This document shows, one piece after another, positions 50,291-62,714 of a stretch of DNA of 64,000 nt. The notes below the pieces were generated by a model. The model was not told the origin of the DNA and searched no databases. It saw only the letters and a list, made by a program, of their open reading frames with translations. Each line of letters opens with the position of its first letter. The stretch's first letter is position 1. A program made the position numbers and the translations under genes. Origin of the DNA: Mermis nigrescens (lineage: Eukaryota > Nematoda > Enoplea > Mermithida > Mermithidae); contig JAVLUZ010000145.1 in NCBI GenBank assembly GCA_036768485.1, positions 21,454,706-21,518,705 of the forward strand, read 5' to 3'.

Positions 50291-51959
50291 TCAGTCACAT
50301 GAATCTACTGGAAAAATCTGATGACTGCCGTATTTGTTTTTGACTTGACTCAAATCAAACCAGTTAGGCGGCAGCCTTCACCGGATACTACTTGCTGTAT
50401 ACGTACCTATAACGTGGCTATCTTAATACATATGTGAACCAGCTACACCAATGCCCATCTGTCTCTTAAATGCTCAGTCAGACACTAGGATTTAGCCAAC
50501 AGAACAGATGCATTGGATCTAGCTCTCAAAAAATTATTGAAAATTCAGCAGGCTCATAATACTTCTCTTGTAAAATTAAATTTTATTTTTGCATACAAAC
50601 GCTTACGACAAAAATGGATTTTTAATAAAATCCTCATTGTACAAATGAAACAAGAAAAGCATATTAATAGGTATATGTGACTGTAATCTTATCCATCCAT
50701 CACTGTAGTATCCCCTTCCTCTTCATCGCAATCGTGCTCAAAATCAGCTAACATGGAATCACAAAGCAATTGTAAAAGGAACAACCATGATACAAAAAAC
50801 ATTGACAATACACAGTATTTAATTCCATTACAAATAAGTTCTTAACCTGTGGATAAAAAACTCAAAAAACCCAAGAAACCCAAAACCCAACGATTTCTTG
50901 CACCCAAAAAACCCACAAAAAACCCAAAAAACCCAAGTTCAAAAAACCCAGCCTTGCCAACCCTGGGAAAAACCCAGATTTGAAAATTTTGAATATGGGT
51001 TTTTTTCTGGGTTTTTTAAGGGTTTTTTCGGGTTTTATTGGGGCTTTATTGGGGTTTTTCATGGAAATGACGATGACTGCCACATATATGTATGTATCTT
51101 TCTCTTCAATGCTCGGACATTACCAGATTTTAATCAAAAAATGCACTGGCTCTCAAAAAAATATTAGGAAATAGGGATGCCATATCAGGCTCGTAACCAT
51201 TTTTCTATAAAATTAAATTGCACACTTGCAAGTATGTTTAGAAATGATCGAATATAGATTTTGATAAAATCTTCATACACTGTTCTGCAATTGACACAAA
51301 ATATATATATGTGACTGTAATTTTGCCCAGCTACTCTATAGTATCCACTCCCTCTTCATTACAATCTTGATCAAATTCTACTTACATGGAATCGCAAAGC
51401 TGCAGTGCATTAGTCTAATTGAAAAATTGGTCACATGTGGGTAAAAAACCCAGAACCCAATGATTTTTTGCACCAAAAAATCCCGCGAAAAACCCGCGGA
51501 AAACCCAAAAACCCAGCCTTACCAACCCTGGATAAAACCAAAGTTTGAAAATTTGCCGATTTTGCTTTTTTGGTCTTTTATGGTTTTTAATGGTTATTTA
51601 ATGGATTTTTAATAGGTTTTTTATGGTTTTTTGATGGTTTAATATCCGTCCGAAAGCTCAATTCATAAACAGAAGTGTTCGCATCGCATTGTCATGCTTA
51701 GAAATGTAGGCAGAAACCAAATGATCAGGCAAATTCAAGTGAAAAAGTCTGAAAAACGAAAAAGTTCTCAGATTTAGCACTCGACACTACTAGTGAGAAC
51801 ATTAAAAGAAAAGAACGGCCTATGTCATCAAATTCTTAATCTTTCCCGTGTAAAAATAGTAGGCTATAGAAAATATAGAACGTCCAGATTGACAGTAAGA
51901 CGATAGGTACCTATATATTACAAAATTTGTTGTGTCGTGAAATAATCAAATTCCGCTCA

Positions 51960-52650
51960 CGCACAGCATGGGAATTCCGGGGGAGGGGGTAAAATTATAA
52001 CGTACCCTTTTTTGGGTCCAAAAATGGTAGGTACGCGTCAAAAACATAATTTTTCAGCGTTTCTGACGATGCTCTATCTTTCTAGAGCGTTCTATGACCA
52101 CTAGAGCTGCACTCTATGTAAATCTTTCTACCCAAATACCTTAAATATGGACAGAATTCAAGGGACACCCTCTCTTCCAGGGCTGTAGAGTCTGGGGTGG
52201 CGCGCTCAAGCGCCTCCAGCGAGGTCCGGGGCAGAGCCATGGAAAGTTTTGTGAAAACGCACCTTAAAGTTGAATCTTAACGTTAAAATTTTCATAAAAT
52301 CAGCCTAATTTTGGTTCTGATAATAGTCTAAAAATAGTCAAACTTCCATCACTAAAATTTTTTATCGCAGATAAAAATGTGCATCATTTTCGGTCCCTGC
52401 ACGGATCTCATTTTCTGCGTAAAATCTGCGAAAAACAGAAGACATATACGGAAAATATGCTTTAGATTGTTTAACGCTTGAATATGGAATGTTTTAACCG
52501 CGCGTTTTGGGACTAAATATATAATAATCAATAATTGTGAATTCTGCGCGAAGTGCCGGAAATGTTTTGCGATTTTTGCTAAGAAGGTAAAGGGGGAAAG
52601 GAAAAAATCATTCTCAAATTTCATTTGGGGGGGGGCTCACGTGCCCTCTA
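51960..52650. repeat. Fragments of families FF and the GGCGCGCTCAAGCGCC type
   Basis: 51960-52100 matches the start of FF (GCATGGGAATTCCGGGGG, GGTACGCGTC). 52180-52340 matches 15310-15470. 52540-52660 has a degenerate GCGCGAAGTGCC hairpin and a hAT-like end with CTGTGGATACGG. Confidence 0.5.
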
Positions 52651-52799
52651 ATCTCCCTGTGGATACGGACTTTTGCAGGTATATACGTTTCTGTTTTATT
52701 GACTACTTTTTCTTGATTCTTTTTTGTATTTCTTGTACTTGCCTATTTGTCATACGTGATCTGCAATAAAAATATTCAAATTCAGTTCGGACACACATG

Positions 52800-53240
52800 C
52801 ATATGGGGGTTTAAGGGGAGTATTATCTTACCAGAACTTCTGCAAAGCACACCCCTTCACATACATGTAAGCATAGATGCGCAAGGTCAGGGTCGGCAGG
52901 GGGAGTGAAATCCCAGAATCTAAAACAGTAAATTTAACGTTAACGATTTTTTTGCTGTTTAAACGATTAAAATGGTCAAAATAGCCTATAAAACGTCTTT
53001 TTCGTGGTTATATCGCATTTTAAAAGCATTATAGCATTTTGACTGCATTATATCACTTTTGACACAAAAAATACAAAAATTGATCAATTTTGGGCGCTTT
53101 TCGATTAAAAAGTACATAAAAGTACTGATTTGGCGCGAGGCGCCAAAATTTTTTAAACATTTTTACTGTTTTCGACCTCAAAAATGATGCTAAAAAGGTT
53201 CTATCAGCTCAAAATCGCCGAACAGTACCTGAACGGGTGG
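52800..53240 (-). mobile_element. Family GG element, second copy
   Basis: Reverse of 35232-35600: GGGTCGGCAGGGGGAGTG, AAACAGTAAATTTAACGTT, GGCGCGAGGCGCC and GATTTTGAGC complement. Ends near ATATGTGCATG. Confidence 0.6.
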
Positions 53241-53269
53241 TAATACCCCTCATCCATATGTGCATGTAT

Positions 53270-53417
53270 TCATGTAAGAGGGGGATGGAGGGATCCCCCA
53301 AAGTCAGTCGTCCCCCAACCCCCTAAGCCAGAAAGTTTTTGATAGTCAGATTTTTGGAAAAAAATCGAATTTTTTGTTCGTTTGAAACCCCCACCTAAAT
53401 TTTCGAGCGGTTTTATG
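53270..53417 (+). mobile_element. Family B MITE, short copy
   Basis: ATGTAAGAGGGGGATGGAGG to TTCGAGCGGTTTTATGTA, the family B ends. Confidence 0.55.
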
Positions 53418-53549
53418 TATGCCCCTTCACTTCATTTCGGACCAAAACTTACTGTCTGAACATTGAAAAGGCTTTAAAAGAGTAGGTATAATTTTAAGCA
53501 CATGTACTTATATCTTAGCAATAGACTGCCCAGACTCTTTTTTCTATGG

Positions 53550-53668
<119 letters not shown>

Positions 53669-54169
53669 GTGTTACAGATCATTCCATCATTCTTACTGTT
53701 ATTTGTTTCCACAAAATTTAATCACAAATGTTCATGAAGTATAAAATTATGAAAATTTGACATTAAATAACAAAATTACTTATTTACCTCTTCCAAGGAA
53801 ACTCGGTTTACCCCTCCCAGATTTTCCGACCGTGTGCATTTATGAGTTCAAGGTGCAAAATGTTCGTAAATTTTTTTATGCAAAAACGATCAATTATGGT
53901 CGGCTAAAGTGCAGGCAGGATATAAGTTTCGCCAGAAGTAGGTAAAAATGGGTTTAGAAAGTTCGGATCTCTTGCAAAACGTACAGAAAAAATGAAAACA
54001 AGGTGCGGAAAAAATTCATGAAAATCCGACCAATATTGAGAAAGTTACAGGGCTTTAAACTTCACAATTCAAACGTGTAGTTCTTAAGAATAGGCAGACT
54101 TGACATTTTTCTATCCTGCAAGTTGGTTTTGTATCTTCACTTTTCAAAGGCTCAGACTTAATTTTAGAT

Positions 54170-54520
54170 AAAGTAGAGTTTTATGCTGCTTAGGTCAAGG
54201 TATTTCCTACCTAGGCCGCTACATAGCTGCTTAGGTAGGGAAATAATCATTTTCAGTAAACCGCATATAACAGCATGCAATTTAGATTTGTTTGCAATCG
54301 AAAATCAGCGTCCTTATCTGCACATATATATTATTGCACACAATGTTTTATTCATATGCAGTCAAAAACCAATGGCGCATATAGTTTTGCACACACATTG
54401 CGATATTATATGCAGTCAAAAACGAGCGGCTGAATAGCTTGTAATTTGTACAAAATAGTGATATTATACGTGAAAATGAGCGGCCTAGACTGGATATTAT
54501 ATTGCACGCCAAGGGCGAAG
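54170..54520. repeat. Minisatellite units related to 8046-8228 and 12757-12888
   Basis: GCTGCTTAGGTCAAGG near 54187 is followed by two to three decayed TATGCAGTCAAAAACC units and AGCGGCCTAGACTGG near 54480. Both minisatellite motifs occur side by side. Confidence 0.55.
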
Positions 54521-54669
54521 TCAAGGGGGCGACGGGGCGGCCGCCCACCCCTCTGTCGTCAAAAATTAGTTGGGCGCTATAAAAAATAGTGATGATTTTA
54601 GCCATTTTATCATGATTCTTTAATATTTCCGACCACTAATGACATTTACTGTTTTTCTTGACGCTCTAG

Positions 54670-54742
54670 AAACCCTATTTTACGTCAGAAGTGTAGTTCT
54701 CGTACAAAACAAACGTTTTATGGTTTTTACATTATTTTCTTG
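54670..54742 (+). CDS. Exon-like segment, possible exon 2 of the third gene
   Basis: Acceptor TTTTTCTTGACGCTCTAG, then (with C from 49466) Q TLFYVRSVVLVQNKRF and FTLFSW, donor CTTG|GTAAAC, phase 2. Supported only by splice signals and phase. No homologue recognised. Confidence 0.22.
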
Positions 54743-55106
54743 GTAAACACAAGTTAATTTTAACAGATTTATATGATATTTTAACTAAAATTACATTACT
54801 TTCCGCACTTTATATCGTTTCCTTTAGTTGCATTTTATTGAACTCTAAGCGTAAAAATAATCAATCAAATGTGCTCACTTTCGTAATAAAGGCATTAATC
54901 AAGCTAAAATTTTCAAAAATACCTATCGAATTGTTTTAATGTTCATTCAAATGTTAGTCATTCGATCATTTGAAACGAAACGTTACAGTAGTCTAGGCTT
55001 AATCTTAATGTAATTTAATTTAATTTGATTGAATAAATATATATTAAGTTATACAATTCGATAAAAAAAGATTAATTTTATTTTATTATTAGTACTTTCT
55101 CAGCAC

Positions 55107-55323
55107 ACATGTAGTAGGAGGATGGGGGTATCCCCGACTCAAAGTCGGTAGTGCTCCTATATCCCCCTCGCCAAAAAATTGTAAATTTAAAAAAAATTAT
55201 AATTAAAAAGATAACGGTTTTTAGGTTTTTTGGCCTGTTTTGGCTTAAAATCGGAGGTCGTCTAACCGCCTCCCCTAAAAAAGGCCAGGGACCTCACCCA
55301 ACATTTCGAGCTGTTACATGTAT
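55107..55323 (+). mobile_element. Family B MITE copy
   Basis: ACATGTAGTAGGAGGATGG on the left and TTTCGAGCTGTTACATGTA on the right. Confidence 0.65.
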
Positions 55324-55329
55324 GCTCAT

Positions 55330-57700
55330 GGAGCCTAAACATATGAGTTATTGAGGCAGAAGTTGCGGTGTCGAAACAAACAGGAAGATTTTAAACTTAG
55401 ATTACGTGTAATATAAGCGATCATGGCCTAATGGCCTAATTGCCTAATTTTTACCATACCTTTTTTCATATCATTTCTTAACGTTATACAGACTACTAAA
55501 AAATTATTGGCGTTCGGTATAGCAATTTATAGAAAATCGTATAAATAGTTTAGGATATTCCAGATTTTTGCTCAACGCATTAAAAATATTGAAGAAACGC
55601 AGAAATTGAAGCACTAAAAACCGATCATTATTTCTCGAAATATTTTCGATTTTACTAAAAAATTTGTATTTTTGATGATTAATCACTAGTGCACGAAATT
55701 CAGATTTTTAAAGTTTTTCAATAAGAATTGCCTTTTCTGTTTATTTCTGATGTTCTGATGACGAATATGCCAATATTTTTACTTAAAAATTTTTTAGGTC
55801 AAACACTTTACCTACCTATACATAATAAAAAATATTGTTACGATTTTGCTCCCTGAAAATCGCACAATCGTAAATCCTCACCGCGCGTAACGTTACTTCA
55901 GTTATATATGTACGTGTTTAGAACGTGTCTACATTTTTATTCAGCGATCTTTATTATTTTACTGATCTATCTTAAACGAGGTATTTATTAGACTTTGTAG
56001 CTTGAAAATGCGATATCTTGCCTGGCTAAAAAGCCACAGAAATAATTTAGTCCTGCCTGCCTGTTTGCTTTTCGTAAGATGTTTTTTGTTGATGCTAAAC
56101 TAACAAGAATACGTTTTTGCGCTTACAGTAAATTTTATAAGCTTCAATCAGTCAATAATTTTCAGATGCTTTTCCGTTACGCCAAAATTTTAGATTCTCC
56201 ATATTTTATTAATTTTTTTAGAACCCCTGTTTTTTATTAGCGCGGCGCCAAGGAAACTTGTCCTACGCTAATGGGACATTTCGTACATTAGCGCCTTGCG
56301 CAAAGGTTTTCTTGGATGAAAAAGTAGGAATTGAAACATTTTTACGGCATTTTTAAAGGATGTTTTTCCAAAATTTTTCGGCGCTTCGCACCGACTTTGT
56401 TAAAAATGTATTATTTCTCTTTTCCCATCACTATTTTTTATTTCATCATCAGCGAGTTCCTGCTTTAGCAACTTTGCAGAAAGGGAAAACATGTTTTGTG
56501 GCGCTTTGCGTCAGATTAATTGTGTTCATCTTATGTCTGTCTGTCTTCCAAACAGCCTAAACTTGAGCAGACATGGAAAACATGTTAAAATTTTCGGTGC
56601 TTTGCGTCTAGTCATTGAGTTTGTGTATTGTTGTTTTTTGCAATACACGAAAATTCAGTGCAAAGATGGCTTAAAGAAATCACTCAGTCTAGCATGGACC
56701 GCATAAAGAGAAATCAGTCGTGTACATAGATAGCTTTAAGATTAGATTTTTTGTACGAGCTGATGGAGGTGACAATTTTTTGAAATTTTTTTCTAAAATT
56801 TATCGTCAGCAGCTTATAGATCTCATTGAAAAACGCTCAAAAATACCCTTATTCTTGCCTGTCTCCTAACATTTCTACGTTCTTTTGGTGCGCTAATGAG
56901 ATCTCTGCGCGCAAATGCTCTATCCTGGCCATTAGCGGACGCGCAAATTTGGGATGGCGCTAAAAGAAACACTACTTAGAACTGATCCTGACTGAAATCA
57001 CGAGACGTTTGACTATTGCGATTCTATCTTCCTTGCATTAAATCTTATGCGTTTTGTGCACGTGAATATGTCTCACCTTAACTCGAACTGGGTGAGGATT
57101 TGTTCTTGCTTTCGACGTGTCACGCAAGTTTATCTAATTAGGTTTATTTTACTTCGCTAATTTGACTACGCACATTCTAATGCCTACAATTATTGCGCAA
57201 ACATTTGCGCCTTGACTATGCGCTTCTGACTTGAAAACCGAACATTTTTTATCACATTGCGGCTGGCTCATTGCTTTTTATGATCTTTTTACGCGTAGTT
57301 TCTTTTCTATTTGCGTTTCGTTGCTTAACGCGTCATTTATTAAATTTTTTGCAACGTCAACATCGCGTTTTTCTGGTTAGCTCGAGCTTTCATCTTGCAT
57401 TTTTAATGAGCGATTGACAAAGCAGGGGGCGTATAATAAGTTGAAAGGCATTCTTTTCGTATCGTAGAACAGTTGTTGGATAGTAATAGTTGCTACTTCG
57501 TCATCTTCATTTTATATGAAAAGCTGACTGACAGAATGAAAACTTTTCATTGAAGATATAAACGTTGTATATAATTTACTAATACTTAGCGGAAAAACTT
57601 TTCAGAAAACCAAGAGAATTTCAGGTTGAAATTATATAAGTTAGCAGCTACTTAAGAGAACGTATCGCGCACATGAAGACTAAGCTATCTTGGACTGATA
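55330..57700. other. AT-rich stretch with scattered GCGC hairpin repeats
   Basis: No gene recognised. GGCGCTTCGCACC (56378) and GGCGCTTTGCGTC (56500) are variants of the shared hairpin. GCTAATGGGACATT near 56268 and GCTAATGAGATCT near 56895 hint at a decayed inverted pair. Confidence 0.35.
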
Positions 57701-57710
57701 ACTTTTACAG

Positions 57711-57810
57711 AGAACTTCCGCCGAACTTTTTAGCCGATTAAAGATAGGACGTTACGAAGGTAGATTTACAATTTATGCTCGAATGCATCCTTGGACCATT
57801 GCTATCATAG
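57711..57810 (+). CDS. Exon-like segment, possible internal exon of the third gene
   Basis: Acceptor ATAACTTTTACAG, then RTSAELFSRLKIGRYEGRF and TIYARMHPWTIAII, donor ATAG|GTTCGC. Enters in phase 0, leaves in phase 1. The composition looks coding but I recognise no family. Confidence 0.35.
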
Positions 57811-57962
57811 GTTCGCAACGTCAAATTTTCAGGGGGGGTGGAAACCAAAATTCTTCAGAAAGCTAATTGTTTCGTAAAAACGGTTCTTTAGTGAAAAACG
57901 ATGGTATCGCTTTAAAATAATCGTTTTTAAGCATTTTCGGCAAATAAATAGCCTCTTTGAAC

Positions 57963-58404
57963 GACGGTTTTTTTTGTATTCGGAAAAGATTTTTCCCGAT
58001 GTACAATGGCTCTTTGGAACCGTCTTTGTACATGTACAAAGATTTTTAGGAAGACAAAAACTGTAAAAAATAACTAAAATTCGCAAAAATATTTGTCGCT
58101 CCGCGTTGAAATGAGTAATTGTGTGCTCTATATATCTTTATAATGGCAGAAATTGCATTTAGAAAGGAAAACTGTGGAAAATTTTCGGCGTTCGCGCTGT
58201 TTTGAGACAATTCTTAGTGACTTTTGCCCTCAGAAAACCAAAAATCAGCTCGAAACACTACCAACGGTCGAAAAACCCTGTGTTTACCACTCTAAAATAG
58301 CTACTGTACCATATTATAGCACCCAAAAATTTCTGTGTACAAAATGTACAGAGACTTTTAGAGACCATCTTTGTTGTACAAACGGACCTTGTACAAAAAT
58401 ACTG
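57963..58404 (+). mobile_element. hAT-like MITE family E, short form
   Basis: The eroded left end has GTTTTTTTTGTATTCGG; the right end is TTGTACAAAAATACTG. The duplication CTTTGAAC is exact (57955-57962, 58405-58412). Confidence 0.8.
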
Positions 58405-58502
58405 CTTTGAACTCACAAACATAGCTATATTTGGACTCGCAAACACAGCTATATAGCTTTTTGACTAAAAAGAGCTATTTAGCCTTTTTGGAGTCGGAAA
58501 AA

Positions 58503-58617
<115 letters not shown>

Positions 58618-58864
58618 CGTCGCCGCTATGCAAAAAGGTGCTACATCCACTTTTTGCGATTTTGAGAAAAACGAATTTGAAGTTTTATACAGGATATGAA
58701 ATCTGTGTACATTGCAAAAGATGGATGCTCATATCTCAATCAATATTTGAGATTTGGGACTAGAATTTTTTTTTGATTAACAAGAAATAGTCTGAAGTAA
58801 TTCAAAGAGCATGTAACTCATTTTTCACAAAAAGTGGATGTAGCACTTTTGCATAGCGGCGACG
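58618..58864. mobile_element. MITE inserted in a TA microsatellite (family R)
   Basis: Inverted ends CGTCGCCGCTATGCAAAA and TTTTGCATAGCGGCGACG extend inward through GTGCTACATCCACTTTTT, 36-38 bp in all, with ATAT on both flanks. A TA target is typical of Tc1/mariner-type transposition. Confidence 0.8.
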
Positions 58865-59301
58865 ATATATTCTTTTGAAACTCAGAAAAGACAACTATAT
58901 AGCATTTCTGAGCTAACACGGTATGTTTCTGAGTCCAAAAAAGCTATATAGCTAGTTTTCTGAGCTCAAAAAGGGCTATATAGCAATGTTTTTCGGCCGA
59001 AATGGCTGAATAGCTATCACTCTTTCAAAGCTCAGGGGAGTAATAACCCCCTCACTCCCAAGCTCTTGTATGATTGCTATGAAGAGGAACATGGTATAAA
59101 TCGCTAAGTAGCACGGTCGCTATTAAGAACCTTACTGCTAAGATGATTGCTATTTCTCCCTTTGAATTTTATTACGAAAGAGATATGCGTCTTCCTATTT
59201 TCAATTTTTTAACAATTGTCCGAAATTTCTTAATTTAATCCGTCTGACCTCTTTTTGACACGTTATTATGTTATTTCAGGCTTTTAATCGAATAGTAATC
59301 A

Positions 59302-59465
59302 CGCACGGGTGTTGGGGTTAGGGGTTAGCCCCATCCCAAAATCCGCTAGATCCCCTCCTAAAATCAATAGACACCCCCAGAATTGTATTTTTGACATGTT
59401 TTTTTGGGATTTTTGTCAGTTTTACACTACCCAGACTCCCTGAATTTAGTCGCTGCCGATGTATG
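59302..59465 (+). mobile_element. Small divergent relative of family A
   Basis: CGCACGGGTGTTGGGG to GTCGCTGCCGATGTATG, as at 34741 and 38671. The flanking duplication is unclear. Confidence 0.5.
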
Positions 59466-59630
59466 ATATTAATTCATTTTATCAAGTGACATTGCAAATT
59501 TTGTTGAAAAAGCGAACAATTTCGTTTCAACTTTTAAATTGATTGATTGATATCGAATATAAACACATAACGTAAATTTTTTCGATCTTGAGGCATATAT
59601 ACTGTTCGGTTTACGATTAAATTTGCCTAG

Positions 59631-59788
59631 TTCTGTTCTCATGTTAAGAGCTCTAGATTTAAGTCGTGATGATTGGTCATTCGATGCGATACCATTTAAG
59701 GAAAGATTTGAAAATTCAAAGAATAATTTATCAGGTTTGAAGTCTCGTAGTATTAATAAAGCACCCTTATCTATACAGTATTATTTAG
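59631..59788 (+). CDS. Exon-like segment, possible exon of the third gene
   Basis: Acceptor AAATTTGCCTAG, then SVLMLRALDLSRDDWSFD, PFKERFENSKNN and KAPLSIQYYLG, donor TTTAG|GTAACG. Enters in phase 2, leaves in phase 1. The frame is also open upstream (ILFGLRLNLPS), so the acceptor may lie earlier. No family recognised. At least one exon is missing between this and 57711-57810, because the phases do not join. Confidence 0.35.
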
Positions 59789-60396
59789 GTAACGTTGAGT
59801 TATACTCAATAGTCAATACCGTTTGAAGCGCTGAGAATTTGGATTTTTTACGAATTAAGGATGCTATGTTTTTATGCTTCTCTGCATCTTGCTACCTTTC
59901 TGTAAAATTTTTACTGCCTTTCCTATAGTGATCGACCGGAGATCCGGCTCCGGCCTCCGGCAAATCCCGCCAATTTTTCCACTCCGGTGCTCCGGCCGGA
60001 GGACATCGAAAAATCGGCCGGAGGCCGGAGTTCGTTTTGTGCATAGTGACCAAACGTACTAATTGTTGACATTATGCTTATTAAATTTAGTCAGAGCACA
60101 ATACAATAGCAGAAAAAGGAAATAGCACCAAATAAAGTGTCTACCACCACAATAGTGAAATATTCATTTTTAGGAGGGAAGAAAATTACTCTATTGATCG
60201 ATTCATGCAATCGCTGTGAAAATCGCTGCAGGAAATTCATGTTAACACTGGAACTCATAGAGTAGCATAAGATATAGTCTGGCTTGCACTGCACATGCTA
60301 TAATGATTTTCCAGATAATGTTGCTGTCCATTCTGTACATCATATTCGCGGTTCACTGAACATAGTATAGTATATAACGAACCTATGTATATACGA

Positions 60397-61558
60397 TTGT
60401 GACCCGCTTGACCAACTGTCCTGCTAGACCCACCGTCCCGCTATACCCACCGTCCCACTAGACCCACTTTTTCGTCCCGCTAGACCCACCGGAAGTCTCG
60501 CTAGACCCACCACGTGCATAATGAGGTGTCCCACTAGACCCACCATTTTGCGACCTTCCCGCTAGTCCCACTGTCTCGGAAGACCCACCCGAAAAAATGA
60601 AGACATACATAATATGTGAAATGAAAGAGTTAAAACGAAATTAGCGCGACTGAAATTCATGGCTCGATTCGAAATCAAAATTTCTATATAGTCTTTGAAG
60701 CGATGAAATAAATGGAGCACATGGACATTAGGCCTCCTGAGTCCTATTTTTAAAATTAAATTCGGATTTATTGACAATGACCTTATTAACATTTTCGATT
60801 TTTTAATGAGAATTTGCAACATCCGTTCGGCCCGATAATTGTTGAGCCGTCTTTGTGAAATGCCTACATGCTTTTCAATAATATTCATATGTGCATATCT
60901 GTACTGTTATCGGAATGCAGTGTCAACGCTTCAATCTGTGTGCCTACTTAGTATGCGAAAATACCCTGGTCGGACGATACAATGAGTACAATACCATTAC
61001 GATAAAAAGCAAAAAATGCACTCTGGAACGTGTTTGACAAGAGTGTATTCTTTGACATGAAAAATAAAAATTTATTCTTTAAAAATAATCGGCCATGGCT
61101 GGTTACTTACCATTGCCACACACTTGCACGCACGCCCGCACATATCTTCTTTGCATGTTATAATTTGTAATGTACACAGTTTCATCCAATAATATACAAA
61201 ATTTATTTATTTATTAATTAAATTTAATTGATTAGGTGGTTAATTAAATGTAATTATTTTTTCATTAATTATTTATATATTTGACTAAACATATATACTT
61301 GAATGGATACACTTTGCAAGCGTTCCTGTTTTTGCTTATAGGCGTACATAATTTTATTCTCTGGTGGGTCTTCCGAGACAGTGGGTCTAGCAGGACGGTC
61401 GCGAAACGGTGGGTCTAGCGGGACACCTCATTATGCACGTGGTGGGTCTAGCGAGACTTCCGGTGGGTCTAGCGGGACGAAAAAGGGGGTCTAGTGGGAC
61501 AGTGGGTCTAGCAGGACGGTGGGTCAAGCGGGACGGTGGGTCTAGCGAGACGGAACCG
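60397..61558. mobile_element. Fold-back element with about 190-bp repeat-built inverted arms
   Basis: Arms at 60399-60592 and 61363-61556 are inverted and built from GTGGGTCTAGCGGGAC-like units interspersed with shared spacers (ACGTGCATAATGAGGTGTCC). The flanks ATATACGA (60389-60396) and ATATACGG (61559-61566) match at 7 of 8. The 770-bp centre is AT-rich and non-coding. Confidence 0.8.
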
Positions 61559-61685
61559 ATATACGGTCACACACAATCATGCCTCAACATCAAATATTGC
61601 CTATTGACGCTTTTTTAGGGCAGGCTATGGAGACGACAACGTCTCAAATTGCTGCATAAATTATCTAAAAATAGATGAGTACGAT

Positions 61686-62433
61686 CAGTGTTTTTTTGTG
61701 CTCGGCAAAGATTTTTCCGATGTACAAAGACTTTTCGGGACCGTCTTTGTACATGTACAAAGATTTTTGGGAAGACAAAAATTGCAAACAAGTTTCGCAA
61801 AAATTTTCGGCGCTTCGCGTCGAAATGAGTAATTGTGTGTTCTATATATCTTTATAATGGCAGAAATTGCATTTCAAAAGGGAAAATGTCAAATTTTTAG
61901 GCGCTTCGCGCCATTTTAAGACGATTCTTAGTGATTTTTGCCCTCGGAGACCCAGAAATTAGCAAAAATACACTACCAAACGTCGAACAACCCTGTTTTT
62001 ACCACAATAAAATCGCTACTGTACCATATTATAGTACCCAAAAACTTAAGTGTACAAAAGGTACAAAGATTTTTGGGAAGACAAAAACTAAAAAGGTGTA
62101 AAATTCCCAAAAATTTTCGGCGTTTCGCGCCGAAATGAGTAATTGTTTGTCCTACATATCTTTAAAATGGCAGAATTTGCATTTAGAATGGAGAAATGTC
62201 AAACGTTTAAGCCCTTCGCGCCGTTTTGAGACAATTTTTAGTAATTTCTTGGAGTCAGAAACCCAGAAATTAGCTGAAATACACTACCAGAGATCGAAAA
62301 CCCTGTTTTACCACACTAAAATCGCTACTGTACTATATTATAGTACACAAAAATTTGCATGTTCAAAATGGACAAAGACTTTTGGGGACCGTCTTTGTAC
62401 ATGTACAAACGGACCTTGTACAAAAAAACACTG
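61686..62433 (+). mobile_element. hAT-like MITE family E, intact two-module copy
   Basis: Begins CAGTGTTTTTTTGTGCTCGG, ends GTACAAAAAAACACTG. The flanks AGTACGAT (61678-61685) and GGTACGAT (62434-62441) match at 7 of 8. It interrupts transposase-derived sequence of the host element. Confidence 0.85.
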
Positions 62434-62525
62434 GGTACGATCAATGAATGTTTTTCACGTTTTATTCCTCATACGCGCTTATATAATCATGCCATTTTTG
62501 ATGTTTTGTCCGCGTTTCTTTTTGA

Positions 62526-62714
62526 GATATATACGCCAGAGATGTAGCTAATGGGCAACGTAAACGCTTAAAGCCGCAAAATGTGCGTAATTTTCTCTTT
62601 GTAAAGTACAATTATAAAGCAACTGGATACCACACATTAGATCTTCCGAGTCCAAAAACGAATCAGCAGGTTGCTGACGCAGCTCAGATAGTTATGAAAT
62701 TTATGATTTTATAG
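62526..62714 (+). pseudogene. hAT transposase C-terminal (dimerisation) remnant
   Basis: The frame reads DIYARDVANGQRKRLKPQNV, then RNFLFVKYNYKATGY and TLDLPSP, ending at TAG 62712. The pattern of a basic RKRLKP..V stretch followed by LFVKYN is the hAT family C-terminal signature. A further piece, INYLKIDEYD, lies just left of the E insertion (about 61656-61685). The N-terminal and catalytic regions are gone. Confidence 0.55.

Larger units (their letters stand above)
49908..50455. mobile_element. Family G hAT-like MITE, uninterrupted copy 2
   Basis: 548 bp with GGCATTCGTGTAGCTGG and CCAGCTACACCAATGCC ends and an exact duplication CATCTGTC (49900-49907, 50456-50463). It preserves the unoccupied sites CATTTTGG (near 50283) and CTTAATAC (near 50423) that are filled in copy 1. 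Confidence 0.9.
49604..51650. repeat. GGGTTTTTT low-complexity arrays around CAGGGTTGG motifs
   Basis: Three blocks (49604-49740, 50855-51060, 51430-51640) consist of GGGTTTTTT or AAAAAACCC runs beside CAGGGTTGG or CCAACCCTG. They look like the two ends and a shared middle of hAT-like elements. Family G copy 2 lies between the first two. Frames read here are Phe/Gly artefacts. Confidence 0.55.
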
